Positions 42,132-53,851 of a DNA stretch of 64,000 bases are shown one piece after another. Both the position numbers and the translations under genes were made by a program. Every line of letters starts with the position of its first letter. Within the stretch, counting starts at the first letter, position 1. The notes under the pieces were generated by a model that saw only the letters and a program-made list of their open reading frames with translations, had not been told where the DNA came from and ran no database searches. This DNA comes from Craspedostauros australis (lineage: Eukaryota; Bacillariophyta; Bacillariophyceae; Mastogloiales; Achnanthaceae). The stretch covers positions 806,001-870,000 of the forward strand of contig JAMXDE010000011.1 of the NCBI GenBank assembly GCA_026770025.1, in the 5' to 3' direction.

Positions 42132-44027
42132 ATGACGAAGACCAGTGGCATCAAGGTGTTGTCGCAGACGGTGGCGAGGTGGGGCGGCAGCCATGGCGGC
42201 AGCAGGGCGGTTGGCCATGCCAATCATGGGCTTCGGGTATCGGCAACACGAGCACTTGCCAATCAGGATTCCATCTTTTCCGATGCGGTGGTACAATGCG
42301 GCAAGCGTCCATTTTCATTCTCATCCACAGGAGCATTGCAACGTGCATCCACGACAGGTTCTGGGTCGGACTCCACGCGCAGCACACCTGCATCCACATC
42401 GACGGCCACGCCGACATCCTCGCATGCCGCGGAATCGGTGGACCCATTGTCGACGGCTGCAGAAGAGGCTGGGCGACTCATAGCTCTCAGACAATCGTAC
42501 CGGCACGGATATCACACCCTGTCGCGATCGCAGACGATCTTCGATTCGCAGGATGCCTCGCGCACGCAGATGGAAGACCGAGCACTCAAAGATCCTTCCG
42601 CTCCAGCCTCCCCCAACGCATCGCCGGTGCAACGTGCCAGGAGCGAACAAGCCGAAGCGCTCAAGGCTGCGAAGGAGCTGATGATGGCAACGTCAACTCT
42701 CAAGCACATACACTCGGCAGTTTCCACGTTCGATTCCACGACGCACAGCAAGCAAAACATCTTGCTCGTCCACGCCGCGTTGATCACCATCACGGATTGG
42801 TGCCTCGCCGTCCTGTCGTCCACCAAAGCTCCCACAAACTCCATCGCGATGACCAAGCCCCCATTGATGAGGCAGGCGCTGGCGTTGGGACACAAGGCGA
42901 TGAAGCTGCAGCTGGCGCTACCACTTCCGCTCTGCCAGAAGCTCGTCACGTGCGCAGCGGAGAAATCCAACCAGCATCCGGGGGACTTGGTGCTGCGCTC
43001 GGCCATGCTCGTTCGTAACATCCACACCAAGGATGCTCTCGACGCAGCTTTTTTCACCAAGCCCATCCTGGCGCTCGTGCGTCGCGCCAGATACCAAGAT
43101 GCGGCGCAGGTCCTCAACCACATCAAATTCACGTACGGAGTCGACATCTTCCATCATCACGCCGTCACCGATATCCTTTACCGCATTCGCAATCACATAC
43201 AGCCGCTGTGGTTCCAATCGCAACCCAAAACGCACAGGGAGCAGGCGGCCATGAAGCTGATTCACAACCTCGAGAACTCCATCTGGCATTCTTACCTGAC
43301 CAATCCCATCTTTGCCGCTGACTCCCAACGCTCGCGTAAGCAAGCGAATTTCGCCGAGGTGGTCGATCGCATCATCGCTGCGGAGGAGGATGCCAGAGAT
43401 TCCTTCCTCACGATGAGAGCCGCGTTGCTGGATGATTCGCCACGTGCTGGCAATGATAGCGCTGCCACCACCAACAGTCCTGGCACGCATGTCCAAGATA
43501 CCACCACCACCACAAGCAGTGGCAACACCGACGGACGCGCAAGCGGTAGCGATGGCGTCGATGATCTGGATCATCCCATATTTGAAGAGAAGAGGGCTCA
43601 GGACTTGGTCCGGAATCTGACCGGCCTGGCCGGGTTTGATGCAACCTTGCCCAACAACTACAGCATCAACGTCCATCGTCACGGCGATCAGGTCATCCTC
43701 CAGATCACGAACAACAACGCCACGAAGGAAGCCGAGAATCGCGACGACAGCACATCAGACGCAGAGGACTCCGTGGATGATAATCACAACCATGTCACCA
43801 CAGACTTTCCCGGCGCCACGCTCGATCTGCCAGACATCACGTCGCAACTTGCAAAGGCATGCCGCATGGAAGACCTTTCGTATTCCACCGAATACAAAAA
43901 GCACGTACAGCGGCGGCTCATGCTGGATTTCGACGATTCAGGCGAAGGAGACGGCGACGACGACAGTGACGATGATGACGACAGCGATGACATCGACGAG
44001 GACAAGCATGAAGAGCCCAAATTTTGA
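42132..44027 (+). CDS. Unknown protein with mitochondrial-type N-terminus
   Basis: 631 residues, single exon. I do not recognise the family. The first 45 residues contain Arg, Lys, Ser and Ala but no acidic residue (to the first Asp about 46), as in mitochondrial presequences. Residues about 65-125 are Ser/Thr/Ala-rich and disordered; about 165-420 are helical with repeated Leu/Ala-rich segments, including RARYQDAAQVLNHIKFTYGV, which recalls helical-repeat (PPR/TPR-like) folds without clear repeats. A Ser/Thr-rich linker (about 435-475) precedes a short conserved-looking block (LVRNLTGLAGFDATLP ... QVILQITNN), and the tail is an extreme Asp/Ser run ending EEPKF. A mitochondrial RNA or assembly role would be a guess. 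Confidence 0.75.
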   Translation: MTKTSGIKVLSQTVARWGGSHGGSRAVGHANHGLRVSATRALANQDSIFSDAVVQCGKRPFSFSSTGALQRASTTGSGSDSTRSTPASTSTATPTSSHAAESVDPLSTAAEEAGRLIALRQSYRHGYHTLSRSQTIFDSQDASRTQMEDRALKDPSAPASPNASPVQRARSEQAEALKAAKELMMATSTLKHIHSAVSTFDSTTHSKQNILLVHAALITITDWCLAVLSSTKAPTNSIAMTKPPLMRQALALGHKAMKLQLALPLPLCQKLVTCAAEKSNQHPGDLVLRSAMLVRNIHTKDALDAAFFTKPILALVRRARYQDAAQVLNHIKFTYGVDIFHHHAVTDILYRIRNHIQPLWFQSQPKTHREQAAMKLIHNLENSIWHSYLTNPIFAADSQRSRKQANFAEVVDRIIAAEEDARDSFLTMRAALLDDSPRAGNDSAATTNSPGTHVQDTTTTTSSGNTDGRASGSDGVDDLDHPIFEEKRAQDLVRNLTGLAGFDATLPNNYSINVHRHGDQVILQITNNNATKEAENRDDSTSDAEDSVDDNHNHVTTDFPGATLDLPDITSQLAKACRMEDLSYSTEYKKHVQRRLMLDFDDSGEGDGDDDSDDDDDSDDIDEDKHEEPKF

Positions 44028-44313
44028 TCCACATTTCACAACCGCAACCGTGGGTGCAAGCACTCGGCCTACGACGATCTACTGCTGCGACGACCAGGAA
44101 AGTTATACCCTAACCGTAGCATAGGTTTATACATGCAAGCAAAGCGCACCGCCCAAATTGTTGGTCCACTCGTTGACTGGGGTCCCACACAAACACGGAA
44201 ATAGAGTCGGCACTCTGAAGAAATCGAAGATGTTCCCGTAGTGTTTATGCCCACGGATTTCAGCTACTTCTTGTTCCCACTCTTGATTTTAGCTTGTTGT
44301 TGCCGTCATCCCG

Positions 44314-47300
44314 TCATCCCACTTTTGTCCGTTTGGCTGGACCGCCATGATCGCCATCATTGGACGCAGTCTTCGTCTTCGTCTTAGTCATACCCTTCAC
44401 ATCTTCAGCGTTGCGTTTTTTGGGAAGCGAAACGTACTTCTTGTCCCAATTCATGTACCCACGGCAATCGCGCGCCCCGCAATGGCAAGGGATCCTCTTG
44501 CTCTCGTCGTACTCCAGGGGGAACTTGTAGTCATAGCATAGCTCCTCTCCGGCCTTGATATCCCTCTTGGCGTACACCACGATCCTGCCACCACCCTGGA
44601 TGGAAATAATCTTGGTGTAGCAGTTGGGGTCGCAGCTGGCATTGATGAAGCGCGCCATGTTCCCCTGCTTGGTGGCATCGCAAACGATGAGGCCGTCGAT
44701 GCGGAACATGTAATCGCTGCCGATCTTCGCCGCCTCGTACTCCTTCTCGCGCTTTTCTGCCATCGCGTTGCCAATGATCTCCCCCCTGTACTCGATGATC
44801 ATCTCCCCCTCGCGGATGTCCACGTCCGCAAACACGCCCCATGCATGAATGCCGCTCCGATCGAATCGCAACTGCTGTTCGCGACCCGAGAGCTTATCGA
44901 AGGATACGCCCATCGCCGCTACATCACGCACCAACCGGCGTTGTTTGGCACGCACGGCGCGGCTGCTGGATTTGCCTTCGTCAGGGTCCTTGCTTTCCGT
45001 GATCAGCGAACCTTCGAAGAAACGGAGATTGCGCACCGCCTCCGGTTTCTTGCACCGGTAACCCGTCCAGCACAAGATTTCATCGTCCTCGCAAACGAAG
45101 CCGCGTTTCTTGACATCGTACGGAAACAACCTAGAGCTCGATGGGCGGAATGGCTCCGGCTCTCCGGGCTCCTCGTAGTCGGCTGGCTCCGGCGGGAGGG
45201 TCGGCAAGTTGGAAAAATACCCCGTCGTTTCCGGTTTCTCTTTGATCTTGCCCCTGGCGATGTTCTTTTTGCGCAGCTTCAGCTTGCGCGTCGGCATTTT
45301 GCGCACGCGGTTGCCTGGTTTCACGGATGCGGTAATGGCGTCGCTGAACAGACTGGGCGGAATGGAAAAGTCGACGATATCCATCATCTTGACGGCCAAC
45401 CGCGTTCGACTGAGGGTCGAGAACTCGGATCCCACCTTGTCGGTTTTCCATTTTGTGGCACCCAGAGAAACCTTCGTCGACGCCTTCTTCACGGTGGCCT
45501 CGCATGCCTCCTGCTGATTGTGAAATAGCTTCAACGAACATTCCTGACAATCGCAAAATTCCGCGGTATCGACGTTTCCATCGTGGCCATTTCGATGCAA
45601 TTGTTGGTTGTATGCAAATGATGTTGCCTGTGTGAATTCGACGCAGTGTTGGCAAAAGGTTTCAGATGAACGGCTGACACACGAATTGGTTTGATCAAGT
45701 GAGCTGTCTTTGCACCGATGACATCTGATCTGCGATGGCGGATTGGATTGCATGACTGAATGCAAATGCGTTGAATCATCATCACGAAGAGCTTCATCAG
45801 TATTCATTGTGCAGTCACGGTCATCACGAATCGCCGCATACGCATCCGTTGCAAATGAATATGATTCCGACACGGTGAATGCATTCGCATGACTTGCTGC
45901 GTTCGAGCCATTGACAATGCCCGTCTGTTTGGGCATGCCGCTGGTTCTGTGCACCGAGCGGCTGATGATCACCAGAGATTCGATCGGAACTTCGTACAAT
46001 TCCTCCGTGCGAGATGTCGTCGAAATTCTGCCTTCGCCGGCTTGAACTGTCTCATGCTTGCCGTTGCTGGCACCATCATCGCCACTCTCTTCGTCATCGA
46101 CGTTGGATATGCCATCCGCATTGGGCCGGTGCTTTGCAACTGGAATCGGATGTGGTGTTGGATCGTACAAGGACATTGGTCCATGCCGATGCAGCCGCCC
46201 AGTCTTCGTTTGCTCCGGCAAAATCAAGCGGCGGATCGTCACAGTTGCGAGACTGTCACCATCCGGTTTTGGTTGAACCTCCATAACCTCGCCAACCAAA
46301 TTGTGCGACATGTACTCCATCATATTTGCAGGGAGTTGAGCGATGTCGTGCGATTGCGATGGTTCAAAACGGCTCGACAGCCACTTCCAATTCTTCCCCT
46401 GTTGCTCATCGGTGTCGGTGGCATCTCCCGCATACTTTGCGACGATGAGAACATCTTTCTTCCCGCGGGATTTCCTTGGAGACTTGCCATTTTGGGTGGT
46501 CGGCTGCTGAGAGCTGCTTGCTGATTTTTGGCTAGGTGTCGTGGCTTTCTGACCATGCTTACTCGTATTGAGTTGATGCTTGCCATTCTTTTCTGCGAAG
46601 GGCGTGCTTGGCGATGATGACGATGGCGATGCTGGTGCGATAAGTTCCGCCATCGAATCGCTCTCCAGCACGTCATCGACTTTCCAGTCCTGCTCGAAGC
46701 CCATTCTGGAATGGCGGACATCTGCGGACCTCATTTTGGTCGGGACGCGCCTTCGGATTACCCACCTCGCGGTCATGGCATTCTTTGACTTTTGACTGTT
46801 GCCGATGCGGGAGAGTAAGCAGAGAGACACCCGGACAATGATCTTGTTCTTCCCTCGTATCCTTTCCTCCATTTGGTACTGCCGTTTCGATTTAGCATCA
46901 AGTTTCGACACATCGACGACAGGCTCGCTGCGTTTGAGGAACGGCAGTGCGGCCAATACTTTCTCATCAATCAGCATGTCCACTTCGATTGTTTTTGGTG
47001 TCGATTCCTTGCCGTTCGTGGCATTGCCCTCTGCGCTCTGGCTGTCCCCGCCCCCGAGGACCAGACCGATGACCTCCCCTTCGAGCACCCGAGTTGTGGG
47101 AGTCTTCTGCTTCGGTCCGTATGCAGTTTTCAAGATGGCCTTGGGATAACAGCAACGTATTCTCTTGCCAATCAGCGCATAACCCTCGTCACGTCCCGGC
47201 AACGGATCGCTCCACACATCAGTGAACAAAGTCTTCGACGATGTGATGCTGAGTGCGGAGGGAAGCTCCGAAACCGATTCACCCTGTGCTTTGCTGCCCT

Positions 47301-47502
47301 CTATGGTGCCAGGCGTTACATGAATTGGACCCTGCGCATACCGCACAGCAACCAAGCAACCCGCCTTGATGCGGAATGGACTGGAGCGTTTGCGTTTCTT
47401 TCCTCCATTTGACTTTGTTTTGTGCAGGCCGCTGTTGCTACCGTTGCTACTGCCATGGGATGTGCTCTGATGATGGGTCGGTGATGACATGGATGATGGC
47501 AT
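44314..47502 (-). CDS. SET1/MLL-type SET-domain protein with NASC in place of NHSC
   Basis: Single exon, about 1062 residues from ATG 47502 (good A at -3); ATG 47565 and 47490 are in-frame alternatives. The C-terminal SET domain (about 878-1010) reads RSGIHAWGVFADVDI, MIIEYRGEIIGN, GLIVCDATKQGN, ARFINASCDPNCY and ELCYDYKFPLEY, followed by a post-SET CHCGARDCRGYMN whose Cys residues are kept. This pattern is that of SET1/MLL/ATX H3K4 methyltransferases. The catalytic Tyr (YDYKF) is present, but the His of the NHSC motif is Ala. A Cys-rich segment in the middle (CHRC ... CQHC ... CDCQEC) may bind zinc. The N-terminal half is long, Ser/Lys-rich, with a small beta-rich region near residue 45-170. 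Chromatin methylation is likely, but activity should not be assumed. Confidence 0.88.
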   Translation of the reverse strand: MPSSMSSPTHHQSTSHGSSNGSNSGLHKTKSNGGKKRKRSSPFRIKAGCLVAVRYAQGPIHVTPGTIEGSKAQGESVSELPSALSITSSKTLFTDVWSDPLPGRDEGYALIGKRIRCCYPKAILKTAYGPKQKTPTTRVLEGEVIGLVLGGGDSQSAEGNATNGKESTPKTIEVDMLIDEKVLAALPFLKRSEPVVDVSKLDAKSKRQYQMEERIRGKNKIIVRVSLCLLSRIGNSQKSKNAMTARWVIRRRVPTKMRSADVRHSRMGFEQDWKVDDVLESDSMAELIAPASPSSSSPSTPFAEKNGKHQLNTSKHGQKATTPSQKSASSSQQPTTQNGKSPRKSRGKKDVLIVAKYAGDATDTDEQQGKNWKWLSSRFEPSQSHDIAQLPANMMEYMSHNLVGEVMEVQPKPDGDSLATVTIRRLILPEQTKTGRLHRHGPMSLYDPTPHPIPVAKHRPNADGISNVDDEESGDDGASNGKHETVQAGEGRISTTSRTEELYEVPIESLVIISRSVHRTSGMPKQTGIVNGSNAASHANAFTVSESYSFATDAYAAIRDDRDCTMNTDEALRDDDSTHLHSVMQSNPPSQIRCHRCKDSSLDQTNSCVSRSSETFCQHCVEFTQATSFAYNQQLHRNGHDGNVDTAEFCDCQECSLKLFHNQQEACEATVKKASTKVSLGATKWKTDKVGSEFSTLSRTRLAVKMMDIVDFSIPPSLFSDAITASVKPGNRVRKMPTRKLKLRKKNIARGKIKEKPETTGYFSNLPTLPPEPADYEEPGEPEPFRPSSSRLFPYDVKKRGFVCEDDEILCWTGYRCKKPEAVRNLRFFEGSLITESKDPDEGKSSSRAVRAKQRRLVRDVAAMGVSFDKLSGREQQLRFDRSGIHAWGVFADVDIREGEMIIEYRGEIIGNAMAEKREKEYEAAKIGSDYMFRIDGLIVCDATKQGNMARFINASCDPNCYTKIISIQGGGRIVVYAKRDIKAGEELCYDYKFPLEYDESKRIPCHCGARDCRGYMNWDKKYVSLPKKRNAEDVKGMTKTKTKTASNDGDHGGPAKRTKVG

Positions 47503-48560
47503 ACTTTCTGGCCACGGCGATCGGCAAAGATGTGGCGAAGGTGAGAGATCGATACGAAGGCTCATGTACGCACACAATAGGCAAGCATCCAGGTCGGTGG
47601 ATAGACTGATTGATGTTCATTGTCAAGGGCAACCGGTGCGTTTTCCTCATGGCCACCCTCTTGTGGCTGTCTCGCTCACCTGTTTTGCTTCCGTTGGATT
47701 GTTGGAGTAAAGCACGGATAGAGAATAGAGCACTTCACTCTGCTCTACTATGATCGATTGTGTACTCTAATCCTAGTGCCCTTCTACTGTTGTTACTCCT
47801 GCTGCTGCTGCTCTGCCGCTGTCCCAATCTATTGCTCTGCGATGCTCCCGTGATGCTCCTGCACCAACTGCCAGCACGACCTTGTCAATGTGAACTTGGC
47901 CGAATGAGTCCATCGAGACTCGTCAGGTAAGGAGGCGGATGCTGCTGTTGTTGGGGCTCCAACAGTCAAGGGCAGTGGGTGAAACGATCAATGGGCGGGT
48001 GAGCGAGTTGGTGGATCGAAGCAGATGTGATGATAGATGCCCTCCTTCTTGATGCCTCACCGATGATGCGCTTTGCGTTTTACGATTCGGATTGTGGATC
48101 GGATCGAATGTTGGCGTTGTGCTCAGCTCCGCGAGTTTTGTGTGAAGATGAGAACCAATTCAGGTCAACTTCCGTGTTCGTCTTCGGTTCGGACATGAGT
48201 TGTCAACGCCTTCCTCACCTCTACACTCCTGCAACGCTACCATACGAGCACATAGTACGGAGGCCTACTATACAACACTCACAACAACTCTGCAGACGCC
48301 TCCTCGTAACTGCAGCATACTAGCATGAGCACGAGGAGTCTACTACCCTGATCTATATGGCTCCCGCCATGCCTGTGCTCGGTCTTTCCCACGTCTATCA
48401 TTCATGTCTAGGTTCGTTTCTGTCTATCATACATACTCGTTTGCACCGATGCCAGGATGTTCATTCATCTTCAGCACTGTTCTGAAGCACCGCAAAGAGA
48501 GAGAGAGAGAGAGAGTGCCTTCCTGGCGGACCTCTCATTCGCCACAGAGTCTCTGGAGCC
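47503..48560. other. Spacer upstream of the SET gene
   Basis: About 1.06 kb between the SET start (-) and the C2/PH protein stop (-). It should hold the SET promoter and leader. A GA tract lies at 48497-48515. No gene recognised. Confidence 0.4.
48497..48515. repeat. (GA)n dinucleotide tract
   Basis: GA run of 19 bases about 45 bp beyond the stop of the C2/PH protein gene, probably within its 3' UTR. Confidence 0.85.
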
Positions 48561-51500
48561 TCAGTCATTCTTCAATGAAATCTCCAAAACGGCATTCTCC
48601 AAAACATCCTTTTCTTCTGCATCCGAAGCCAGGATGGTGATGCGGATCTGCTCCTTCTCGCCTTTGCCAAAGATGCACACGATGCGATCCAGATCCTCCT
48701 TCGGGATCCGCCGCAGTTCCAGCGGAGATGGATTCGTCAGTCCGGAATGGCCCGCAAGGAATAACGATCCGACCGGCGTATCACCAACATCAAAGCTCCG
48801 AGCGTCGGACCACCACAACAACCGATGGCCCTGCAGCACGACGAATACATCCAACCACGCCATGTCCGACGCTGGCGAAACAGCGCCCGTTTTCATTGCG
48901 GCATTCGCGAGGCTGTTCTCTCGCAATCGAGCTTGGCCATACCAGGTAGCCTGCCACAGCTTTTGGAGCCGCGATGTTCGTTTCGCAAACGCGTGCTCTT
49001 CCATAAAACGAGCAGACGCCAACCGGCTCTGCCAGAAATATGTCTTTCGCAAGTCCTCGTTGGTGGGCAAGGTCCGAATGAAGTTGCGCAACCATACCAC
49101 AATGAATGGAGGTCTTGGCTTGTCACCAACGTGTCGGTGCATCGTCCCGCTTGCCTTGTTCGCTTTGTTCTTCGCACCTGATTTCTTTCGCCGCTTCTTC
49201 GACCCCTGTCTCCGAGCGAAGAACCCGGCGACGAATTGAGACATGCCGATCGCCAAGATCAAGTACCTCGAAGGGACGCAGATGAGCAGAACCCAAATCA
49301 GAAACGTCGAAGCGAAGACGATTGATGATTTGAAGGGGTCCTGATGGAAGGCAATGAGAAAAGAGGAGAGAGCAAGCGAGTGCGAGAGGTAGGCAGCGAT
49401 GAAAGTGATTTGGAAAACAAGGGCGTCCATCGCGGTCGCAGATGGTATGGGTGAGTTCATCATCTGTATCGTCCCACCACACACGCGTGAATGCAGCGGG
49501 GTATCATCGCCCACAGAGGGCTCAGAATTCGTACATCCATGTACTCAATTTAGGAATGCGAACACTCTCGACCAGCGCGATCATGGTGAACCGTGCCCGT
49601 ACCTACTCACTGTGAAGTTAAAGAGGTTCCTCAACACGTCGATTGCATTGAGAATGGCGCAGAGGACATTCTGTATGGTCTGCAGCGTATCCCCGACGGC
49701 TGTTGTCGCATCCGTGATGGAAAGGAAACGGCACCAATGGTACAATGGCAGTGGGAATTACGAAGAATGAACACAAGAAGACAGAAATGAACTGATGAGC
49801 ACACAGTGATTGCACCATATCAATGAAATTGAATGCATGCAGGCGGCATGGGTGTCATGTCTCTATCGGACTTTCAGTTCATGTGCGAGTGGACTTACAC
49901 ATGGCGGAGTTGAATGCACCGATCGATGAGCCCCAAAAATCCTTCTTTGCGAGTGACTTGATGGCCACGAAGCGCGACATGTCTTCTTGGACAAGATAGG
50001 ACGCTTCTCGCGCCATCATGGACGGCCCCGAGTCCTCTCCAGTATTGCTATCAGCATTGGCGTCATGAATTGGCTTCCATCCTAGCGACACATATATTTG
50101 AGGTGGCGGAGGCACATCAATTGCATTGGCTCTGACAGACTCTTTAGCTTCAGCGACCTCGCTGGATGAAGGTGAACGATGGCGATTTCGTCCATCGATG
50201 GACACATCGAACCATCCCGACACGGCGCCATCTCTCGCGAGGGTAGAGAGTGGCACCACAACGTCCCCAAGCGTATCTTCAGATCCTGGATTCATGAGAT
50301 CGAGTATCATTACACGGAATACGACAGCTCCAGAAGATTCATGCCATGGGAGAAGCTTGTCCTTTGGGCTTGGGCCATCATCGCTCAGTCCCTCGTCGGA
50401 ATCAGGTCTGCTGGACTGGACCACCGGGAACTGCATGCTCGGTTTCTTGTTGCTCTGTCCGTCATCAGCGTCGATGATGGGGGCCAACAGCTGCAACAGT
50501 CTTCGTGAAGAGTCGACATAATGCAGGCGCTCCCAAGCCGGATCGGAAGTGAAGATCCCATCGGTGAATCCAATGTTACGATCCGTGCCACGTTGGTCAT
50601 ACCTCTCGCTTGGATCATCATTACCATCTGCGTCGGATTTCGGCGCCGTTGCTGTCGTCGCCGTCGCCCTGCCTGCCGTTGCCATCGTGATTGTTGTGGT
50701 CGGCGTATGCTCCGGTCTCCAGAGCACGTGGCACGTTGTTTTGCCAACGAGGCCATAGTCCTTTGAAACCAAGCTCTTGCCACGTATTTCATTCACTGTC
50801 ACCATCCCCAAAGGCTTGTGTATGCCAAAGACCGACTCGGGGCCCATCGCCTTCTTGGCGAGATCGATCTCTTTTTCGATGAAATGATTGGCGATACTCG
50901 GCTTCGACCGTCTCCATGACAACCGAATTTGTGCCAAGCAGATGAAGCCCAGCGGGAGGCTGCGGTGTTGCGAATAAGTGCGATGTGAGTTGCAATCGTC
51001 CCACAGAAAGCGCAAACTCCGGAGCACAAAGCCAACAATGAGAAACGATGCAACGATGGAATGAGATCCTGCTTCACAGTTTCCAAACTCACCTTAGCGC
51101 GTACTCCGCGTTGAAGGACAGGCACGATACAAGAAGCACGACCATGATCACAAAGGAAAGCATCGGATCTTGCCAAGTTACCACGTAGCGGTAATCAGCG
51201 ACAATGGATTTGATGTCCTGGATGAGAGACTTGACGCGGGCGATCTGAAGCTGGAAGTTGGATAACGAAACCGTTGGCTGCGGCCTCGGTGGGCACTCCA
51301 GCGGGTTTGATCGGCAGTAGAAGCGATCAAAGTACTCTTCAAGGCCAATCGATGCCTCGATCCAGCCCATGATTTCACCTTGAAATTGATGAACGATGAA
51401 GTGTAGATGAGAATTTGATGTGTGATGAGATATAGCTGGTGGCGCGTGGGCTGGTCATTGCAGCAACATACCATACAATAAGACGTATAACATATCATGA

Positions 51501-53851
51501 TGCGAACATGTGCGCCGAGCAGAGTACGTGATGATCGTATGGCATTCCTTACCTTCCCCAGGTGGTGGCGAGCTGCTATCTTTCGGCTTCGACGTCTTCA
51601 TGTGGCGACTCTGTGGGAAGAAGTCCTCATGGAATCCGCCCTTCACTTTCCGTCGCAATGGGATGTGCACCTTTTGTCTGTTTTTGTAGACAGGCGAACC
51701 ACGAACAAAATCCAGTATTCTTGGTGTCCGTTTTGAGAGCATCAGATCACGCTGCTGTTGGAGGATTCCAGACGCGGTCAGCAGTGCGCACGCAAGGGGT
51801 TTGTCTGTCAAGGCGTCGATGATTTCCAACTTGTACTCCATGAAGTGATGTTCAACATCCAGACAGATCTGCCCGGTGCCGAAGAACAAGCTCGACGTTT
51901 GCTGGATCGTCTTCGTTCGCATGATTGTGTTCCCTTGCGTTGACGTTTTTATTCGGACGTAGTAGTCACCAACGACGCAGTCCTTGGCCTTCCTGTTTTG
52001 CACGATATCATCGATCGATGTATCGGGCTCGTATGGACTTGCGAAGACGCATCCATCCAAGATCTCAAGCTTCAGCACGCCGACCGTCCGATTCAGAGGA
52101 TCAATTTCGCTCTGGTCCAACGACCGAACATTGGATTTGCCAACGCCGTCATCGGTAACATCAACGCCTCTGTCGCTCTCCGCCGCATTGGCGGTACCGG
52201 CAGACTTGTCGTCCCTCTCCACCGGTGCAACGATCGACATGATCTTCTCCATGGTGAGTTGAGACCGCGCGGACTTTTCGAGTACGGAGCGCGCTAGCTC
52301 TGAACCGCACGGGATCTTGAGGTCGAAGTTAAGTCGGCAATCCATGCAGCATCGCAGCTTGCAGTTCTCGCATTCGTTGATGCTGGCGCGTCCGACGCAG
52401 TACCGTTCGCATACGGAACACTGTGCGGGGACCCACGCGTTTCGAACTCTCGTCATGTGGATCTTAGGTGGCAGTTGCAGCGTTTGCGATGCCCGGGTGT
52501 TTCCCGATCTCACTGATGTCGTGGAATCTTTGAAGTCCACGAAGGACGTCGAACCTTGGCTCTCCGTGTCGCTGATCGTGTAGTTGCGATGGCGTGATGC
52601 GTTGAGCTCGCCAGGTTCAAACATCGCCTCCATATGCAAGATCGGAGTCGAATCACTTTTGCTGTCGTTGCTCCCCGGCGTCATCGCCAACCCGATCGGT
52701 TCGATGTAGCACCATTGGCTGTGCCACTCGCATGGTGACTGGAATAGGGGATCGCACGACACGGTGCAGGAACCGATGGACATCATCACCACGCCCATTC
52801 CCAGCGGGCTGCAGATCAATTCGATCCGTATCGATGGCATCGGCGACTTCGGGCCATTCCATTCATTCACCATCGAGCACAGGCCTGCATCTGACAGCTG
52901 ATCCCATCGCGCGTACACGCCGGTAGACTCGGGGCCGCGTGCGGTCTCAGCCTGTTCCGTCCGAACTTTGCCCTTCCATGGCGGCAGAGAAACTGCTGCC
53001 TTCAAGGTGGAACCCACGGGGCACGGAAGACGCCGTGCTCTGAGAAGACGAACATGGATGACACCGTGAGCGTTCAGGGAAGTTTCCGCCGCAGCAGTGC
53101 TGGCCACAGCAGGAGCTGCAGGTGTTGATCTACAGTGTGCGGCTGCTTGACCCCTCGAATCTGCCTGCGCTCCTTTTTTCATGGAAGTGATTGCATCTGC
53201 ATCTGCATCGATGCCGACGCCGACATCGACATCTATGACCCCTTTCCATGCACCGATGGGAAAGTCGACCTCGACATCGGAGTAGTCATCCTGGGCTTCG
53301 CTTGCGTTGATGTATGTGTTGCTCGCGGTGGGAGTAGAGATCTCGACATCAGTGGCGGGAAAGTCGGTTTCTAAGATAACGCTTCTGGTGGAATGACATG
53401 GTTCAGATGGCGGAGCAGTGGGATGCTCGGAGTTGGTCCACGAGGTATCGTCACCTCTGTCATCATTTGATTCGTCGGTCTTCGCATTCGTTCTGTTCGT
53501 GGTATGAGCGGTGCTGTCCGTGCTCATAGAGTTGCGTTGCCCAGTCGGTCTCCCGACTTGCTCTTGTGATGAATCACGCTGCTGGTCATTCTCATGAGGG
53601 TCATCGATGTCGCCGCCATCGATGCCGCTGGTGTTGTGCTTGTCACCTTCGTCATTTTCAACTTTGTGATCTTCATCTTCGTTGTCGTTGTCGTTGTAGT
53701 GGCCATGGTCATGGTCATCATCAGCTTCTCCTCTCAGCAGTGCATCATCGATCAGAGACTTGTCATCGTCACCATCATCATCATCACCACTGGTGTACAC
53801 GTCTTGTGATGGTTGATTCAACACCCTGTCCAAGCTGTTGAGCCACTGCAT
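48561..53851 (-). CDS. Multi-C2, C1-like, reticulon-like membrane and PH protein (MCTP-like)
   Basis: Five exons, 51553-53851, 51093-51378, 49899-50959, 49611-49699 and 48561-49340, all GT-AG and in phase; 1504 residues. Residues 1-260 are acidic and disordered. A first C2-like domain spans about 262-415; a Cys-rich C1-like finger (CSVC ... CENC ... CMDC) about 463-515; a second C2 about 590-720. A membrane hairpin follows (YVVTWQDPMLSFVIMVVLLVSC), as in the PRT_C region of plant MCTPs. A third C2-like domain (about 895-1190) lies before the second hairpin (NFTDPFKSSIVFAS ... LICVPSRYLI). The C-terminus (about 1370-1500) looks like a PH domain. Such proteins tether ER to other membranes through Ca2+/lipid-binding C2 domains. 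A possible extra 5' exon is suggested by an acceptor-like site just upstream of ATG 53851. Confidence 0.8.
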
